Assembly: GCF_000002985.6 (NCBI RefSeq) | Contig: NC_003279.8 | Location: 4,650,001 to 4,714,000, forward strand | DNA from: Caenorhabditis elegans | Taxonomy: Eukaryota; Nematoda; Chromadorea; Rhabditida; Rhabditidae | Reading direction: 5' to 3' | DNA length: 64,000 nt | In this document: in pieces, positions 59,356 to 64,000 of the stretch | How the letters are laid out: the number at the start of each line of letters is the position of its first letter | Numbering within the stretch: the first letter of the stretch is position 1 | Translations under genes and position numbers: made by a program | Notes under the pieces: model-generated | Told to the model about the DNA's origin: nothing | Database searches by the model: none | Seen by the model: the letters and a program-made list of their open reading frames with translations, nothing else

Positions 59356-60421
59356 TTATCCTCGACGCATGGACTTCGGAGTTGGCTTGTACATGACGAA
59401 AGTGCAGACCATGTTCTCATCGACCTAAAATATTCGATTTTTCACAAAGAAGTTGTAATAAAGAATCTCACCTTCATTGTTGCAGCCGAATTGTCAAACT
59501 GTCCGCAGTAGTGAGGTGCCGAGAAAATGGTGACCATCTTCTTGGAGGCAAAGAACTCGTAGCCGTCTTGAACGACTTGATGTGCACGAGCAACCAAGTC
59601 GATGTCAAGTCTCGAGCAAACGTCAGCAACAACATCCTGTCCAAAGACATAAGAGACTCCACGAGTATTTGCCTGCCATCCCTTCACCCATTGATCAGGG
59701 TCAGCCCACAACAAGTCGATTCCGATCGATGGATTTGGTGGATCCTGGGGGCGTGGCAGTTGGCGAAGTTGATCAAGAGTTTGAAGATGTGGGGACAGAC
59801 CACCATGCATGCAAAGGATGCGGGAACCAATGAGTCCACAGAGAGGCATCCAGTTGAAAGTGTCCTGAAATTTGGAGAATTAGGGAGTTGTTTCATTCTT
59901 CGCAGCGAAGTGATAATCCGCTACAGAAAGGGGACAAAGTTCGACAAAGTGTCTGCTCTCCTTACCTGGAAGATTGACCAGAGACGAGTCGACTTGTAAC
60001 GACGGTTGCACTCCTCGTAGAACCCATAAACACGGTTGATGGCTGGGCACTCGTGGTTTCCACGAAGCATGAAGAAGTTCTCTGGATACTTGATCTTGAA
60101 ACATAACATCAAACAGATCGTCTCGATATTCTGTCTTCCACGATCCACATAGTCTCCAAGGAACAGGAAATTGACATCAGGCGGGAATCCGTTCTTGTCA
60201 AAGATGCGCAAGAGATCCGAGTACTGTCCGTGGATATCTCCGCACACGATGATCGGCGGCTCAACCTCCAGGAGTGATGCTTGGGAGGCGAATACCGATT
60301 TGGCCACAGCACAGCAAGTCTGGAGTTCCTGCTCGTTGACAGAAGTTGTCAGTCTTCCACCGGACATGCCGACATTGAGCAAACGGCTCATCAAGTTATC
60401 GACATCCATTGGCGCTGTCAT
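59356..60421 (-). CDS. gsp-3: Sperm-specific PP1 catalytic subunit GSP-3
   Basis: Three exons (60421-59966, 59864-59472, 59424-59356) give 305 residues. It is a type-1 serine/threonine protein phosphatase with a two-metal active site; the worm GSP-3/GSP-4 pair acts in sperm meiosis and motility. Signature motifs are GDIHGQY (61-67), GDYVDRG (89-95), [19 protein letters not shown] (from 120), MHGGLSP (H172), LVARAHQVV, and [11 protein letters not shown] near the C terminus. The tail is short ([10 protein letters not shown]), unlike the longer tails of somatic PP1. Unusual [10 protein letters not shown] and [14 protein letters not shown] segments fit GSP-3/4 rather than GSP-1/2. GSP-3 and GSP-4 are nearly identical, so the choice rests on the neighbourhood. 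An ATTTTTCAG acceptor lies 15 bases before the ATG. Confidence 0.88.
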
Positions 60422-60482
60422 TATTGTTCTTCTTTACTGAAAAATTATTGATTTATTGGTTGTCAACAAGAATGATGCATCG

Positions 60483-60576
60483 GAGGGCTTCCACATAGGT
60501 AACAAAACGCCTGCCGCGGCGGCCGTGCGGCGACGGCAGGTTTTGAAACAGTGCCTGCCTCCCATGGAAGCCCGAT
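60483..60576. repeat. GC-rich inverted-repeat element, family D (upstream of gsp-3)
   Basis: Begins GGGCTTCCACATAGG and ends CATGGAAGCCC, with GCCTGCCGCGGCGGCCGTGC inside. It lies 62 bases upstream of the gsp-3 start, inside what should be its promoter. The longer relative is at 31463-31704. Confidence 0.75.
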
Positions 60577-61427
60577 GACCTAGTACACCGATTGAATGCA
60601 TCACATTTCGCATCGATACCACAAAACATACCTTTGGTAGGCCCGGAGCGATGATCCAAAGTTGTCGTCCGTCGCAAGAATCGTACAATGATTGAATTCT
60701 TCAATTCTCAACCACACGTTGACTTTTATCAGCACGTGCAATCTTTTGGTAATTTTTTTTCGCGAGGTCAATTACACGCAAAATTGTTTTGATAATTTTG
60801 TTTTTTAGTTTTTCGGACTTCCAATTAAAGGAAATCGGACTTAAAAATAAGACGTTTGCCATTAGAACGCTTATTTTTAAACTAGGACTTCTAGACAAAA
60901 TGTTTGCTGCGGAACTCAACTCTGATCCCCTGAAAACGCGGGCTGAATAGTTTCCTGGAAGCTTTTTGAAAAATTGTTAAAAATCTAAAAAAAAATTCAT
61001 CCAACTCGATCAAAAATAATTCCAAATTCAAATAAAAGTCAGGAAGTTTGCCTATTAATAGTAATATTACTAAGAACATTTAAAATCATCGAAAACTTGC
61101 GAAAAAACTTTTTTAAAAGTTAATTTTTCGCAAAAACGCAGAAAATAGGCGTTAAGCAAAAGGATAAGTAGATATAAAGGTGTGCCTGCCTACCTTTTAG
61201 GTATTGAAATTATCTAACAAATGTACCATTAGAAACAATTGGGTTGGTTAAATAATTGAATTTGTACTTTTTGGGATCTTTAGTGCCTGGGAAGATTTTT
61301 CCAAATCGATTTTATCTCCTTTCTTAAAAAAAAAAGAAATCACATTTAAAACGTGAAGATTTCTGGTTATTTAAATTTAAAAAAAAACTAAAGCTATTCT
61401 CTGTTCCAAATTTATTTCCAATCAAAC
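60577..61427. other. Divergent intergenic region, gsp-3 / lysine-rich gene
   Basis: AT-rich sequence; no exon with acceptor and donor support. A CCTGCCTACCTTTTAGG repeat fragment is near 61184. It probably contains regulatory sequence for the gene starting at 61428. Confidence 0.35.
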
Positions 61428-63446
61428 ATGAGCCTCCACTTTGTGCTCTTTCACAGTTCTCTTAACTATTGTAAGTTCTACTGTTTCCCGCTTAAAATCC
61501 CATTGATTTTCCAGTGTATCTAGCTGCAATTGCAAGTTTAACTGCAATTCTAATATCAATTGGATGTACATCTGGACACCGGGAAAATCAACGACACAAG
61601 GATCGGAGTGATATGGAGAGCAAATGGAGTTTGAAGAGCTTCAAAAGTAAGAAGAAGCTGAGAAAAGTGAATGGTGATAAGATTAAAAAGAGCAAGAAGA
61701 GTAAGAAGAGTAAGAGAAAGGAGGTAACAGTAGATAAAGAGGATAATGAAGATGAGAAGAAAGATGAAAATCTGGAGAAGAAGTTGAAGAAGGATGATGG
61801 AAGCTCGCGGGAAAAAGTGGAAGACCAGGAACAGTCTAGGAAAATTGATAGGTAGGATAGGATCAGAACCACGTAAAATTACAAGGCTGCAAATGCACGA
61901 ATAAACCCAATTGAAAGTGAAAAATACATGAGAATAAGAGAAAAATGAGTTTTCTTTGTACACTTCCCGCAGTTCTTATATTTCACAGTTGATTCGCATA
62001 ACTCGACCGTTTGTAATTTTCACATTGTGAGCGTTTGCAGTCTCAGTGTGAGCATTATGTCTGATTTATTTTTTGGCAATTGTGCTGAAAATAATTTCAA
62101 TCGAACAATTAAATCAAGTTCATTTTTGGACCTAATTTTGAAGTAAAGCTGTATTTTTTCAGAAGTATCAAAGATCGTAACCCCAAAAGTTTGGAACAAA
62201 AAAGTCATCAGAAAAATGTTGGTGAAGGATCAAAGCGTACTAGTAGCTCTAGAAAGCCAGAAGAACCAGAACGTAGCAGAAGAGATGATAGAAATCGTTT
62301 AAGAAGTGAAAAAACAGCCCAGGGCAGTTCGAAAAGCCTTCGGAAACAAGTGAGCAATCGGAGCAAGAGAAGTTCAAGTGACAGGGAAGAACGGGAAAAG
62401 CCAAAGATGATTTCAAGCACGAAGAATATTAAAAGCAAGGAGTCCAGTAACGAAAAGAGCCAACGTGGAAGTATTCGAACAAGTGCAGTGAAGCAAGTGG
62501 TGAGTTCTAATGGAGCATGTTGAAAAAGAAGATCGGTTTTGAGTTTGGAATAGTAGTAATAGGAATCTAGGCACACACACGATACAATCAAATTTACAGT
62601 GCAGAAAAAATTTGGATTTTCTGCAACAGGAATACTTTCAGCAACCAAAATCTGGTTCCAAGCGAGGATCAGTCAGAGAGAGCACGACGAAGAAGCAGTT
62701 ATTGGAAAAGAATGAAAGCAAGAAAGCTCCATCCGTGAAAGATGATAAGGTGAGTAGTAGGCACGTAATCAGGCTTGAAACAGGTCTTACCAGTTCACAT
62801 ATTTGCGTTTGGTTTTTTTTTTCAAAATTTGCGTGTAGGCACGTAGGCCCCGTAACGCCTCAACTCAATTTTTGTTTTTCAGAGTTCCAAACCCGCGCCA
62901 AAAAACCCAAGTTGTGAACGTACTCTAATGAAAACTCAACCATTGTCTGAAGCTCGATCGATCTACGTTGGAACAGGACAGTCGACATATGAATCGAAGC
63001 CAGAAAAAAGTAATGGTGGATCGATTTACGCTACAGCTTTACCTGCAATAGTTCCACCGGATCAGGTTCAAAAAGCTTCTTCAATTCGTAAACCTGCTAC
63101 AGTGACACCCGACAAGTCAATCAAAAAGTCTGCTAGCAGAAAGAGGTCGGAAAAACAAGAAATGCAACTTGTCCGGTATGAATTGACACCAAAAAAGTCG
63201 AAGAAGTCTGCAAAAGTGAGCACTTTTCCTTGCGTTTTTAATGATATTAGTTAATTTTTTCAGATAATTCATCACGCAGCTCTTCCTCCAAACATGATGA
63301 AAACTTCTTCTAAGCCTAATCCATCTCCATCTAAGAAAACTCAAAAAGCAAAGGAGAAAGCTAAAAAGAGGTCGAAAAATCTGGGAGCAAAAAAGTCGTC
63401 GAGCACTGTGAAAGCCGAGCCGAAACGATCGAAAAATCAAAAATGA
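61428..63446 (+). CDS. Lysine/serine-rich protein with N-terminal hydrophobic segment, function unknown
   Basis: Six exons: 61428-61470, 61515-61851, 62163-62499, 62600-62749, 62883-63215, 63264-63446, joining in frame to 460 residues. I do not recognise the family. The start MSLHFVLFHSSLNYLYLAAIASLTAILISIG contains a hydrophobic helix at about 14-31 that could be a signal anchor. The remainder is highly basic and disordered: runs such as KKSKKSKKSKRKE, SSSRKPEEPERSRRDDR and AKEKAKKRSK, mixed with acidic stretches (DKEDNEDEKKDENLEKK). It has few hydrophobic residues and no visible domain. A membrane-anchored, strongly charged cytoplasmic or nuclear-envelope protein is possible. Adjacent to sperm gene gsp-3 in divergent orientation, it could share germline expression; that is inference. 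AATAAAAACTG near 63557 is a likely polyadenylation signal. Confidence 0.75.
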
Positions 63447-64000
63447 AATGGCTTGAAACGTTGGAAAAGTAGAGTCTCCAGTATGAAAGTTTGCATGTAT
63501 TGTCTCCATTGTCTCTTTACGAAATTGAACTATTACTCGTGTATTTGTAGTATTCGAATAAAAACTGAAGAGAAAAAACATTATTTGGTTAAAGTTTCAG
63601 GGAATTTCAAGTGTATTCAAACGGTGATATGAGTATTTGATTCCTTGACTCTGGATAAAAATATTTATGCGCCTTGCTGAAATATGAAACTCCGTCGTAA
63701 TAAGGTCTCGTTAAATAGAAATTTCATCTGCACATTGCAGATTTATCCGCGTTCACTTTTCCATTAAACAAATTTCGATTTTTGACAGCAGATTTTCCAC
63801 CTCTACTCGTCCAACGAGAGGCGTCTTTTTTGGTTCCTCATAGAAATCCTACTTTTGACAAATCGGATAGAAAAATTTGGAATTTAATTCACTGGTTTCT
63901 CGAAACTAGAGATTTCTTGAAATGAATCTGGAACGCGGAATAAAAACTGAAAATGATAAACCTTGATCACTTCTAACAAAACCATGAATGCGATTGGCAG
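63447..64000. other. 3' flank of the lysine-rich gene and AT-rich intergenic DNA
   Basis: After the polyadenylation-like signal near 63557 I see only AT-rich sequence with a possible Tc-style AAATCGGATAGAAAAATT patch. No gene is supported before the window end. Confidence 0.4.

Noticed and set aside
1-64000. CRISPR arrays, prophage or other prokaryote-type systems
   Set aside because: The sequence is animal nuclear DNA with spliced genes; no direct-repeat/spacer array or phage-type gene block is present.

Overview
The window reads as nematode nuclear DNA, specifically Caenorhabditis elegans. It has AT-rich, compact genes with short introns, donors of GTAAGT/GTGAGT type and TTTTCAG acceptors. 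Several start codons sit a few bases after a bare TTTCAG, as expected for spliced-leader trans-splicing. It also carries many small palindromic worm repeats. From memory of the protein families, the gene order (ptps-1, ain-2, xnp-1, unc-57, an F-box gene, chd-7, RPC6, gsp-3) matches chromosome I around cosmids B0041, T04D1 and W09C3. That placement is recall, not a search result.

Layout. 0-3 kb: the 5' end of an SLC35F5-like transporter (minus, running off the left edge) and ptps-1 (minus), a tetrahydrobiopterin-synthesis enzyme. 3.5-9.3 kb: ain-2 (plus), a GW182-type miRISC scaffold, divergent from ptps-1. 10.2-14.3 kb: a repeat island. Its core is a 3.67-kb element with 142-bp terminal inverted repeats flanked by a 9-bp direct repeat, inserted in a GTAGGC-rich minisatellite. 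14.5-15.3 kb: a small secreted-type protein gene (plus). 16.1-21.7 kb: xnp-1 (minus), the ATRX-like SNF2 ATPase. 21.7-25.1 kb: regulatory DNA and a possible broken coding relic. 25.1-28.9 kb: unc-57 endophilin (plus). 29.7-32.8 kb: an F-box/FBA_2 gene (plus). 32.8-36.4 kb: intergenic, with a candidate RNA hairpin. 36.4-48.4 kb: chd-7 (minus). 48.4-54.6 kb: a long regulatory and repeat region with two GAGA/CT-rich blocks. 54.6-55.7 kb: RNA polymerase III subunit RPC6 (plus). 56.8-58.8 kb: FkbM-type methyltransferase-like gene (plus). 59.4-60.4 kb: gsp-3, a sperm PP1 phosphatase (minus). 61.4-63.4 kb: a lysine-rich unknown protein (plus).

The genes are mostly separate units; I see no tightly spaced operon. 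Two SNF2 chromatin remodelers (xnp-1, chd-7) and a small-RNA effector (ain-2) lie within 45 kb, which may be chance. Exon boundaries were read by eye from splice signals and reading-frame continuity. The xnp-1, unc-57, chd-7, gsp-3 and RPC6 models close in frame at lengths that fit their families. I found no clearly undescribed biological system. The strongest candidates for follow-up are the 3.67-kb long-TIR element and the hairpin near 34.33-34.41 kb.
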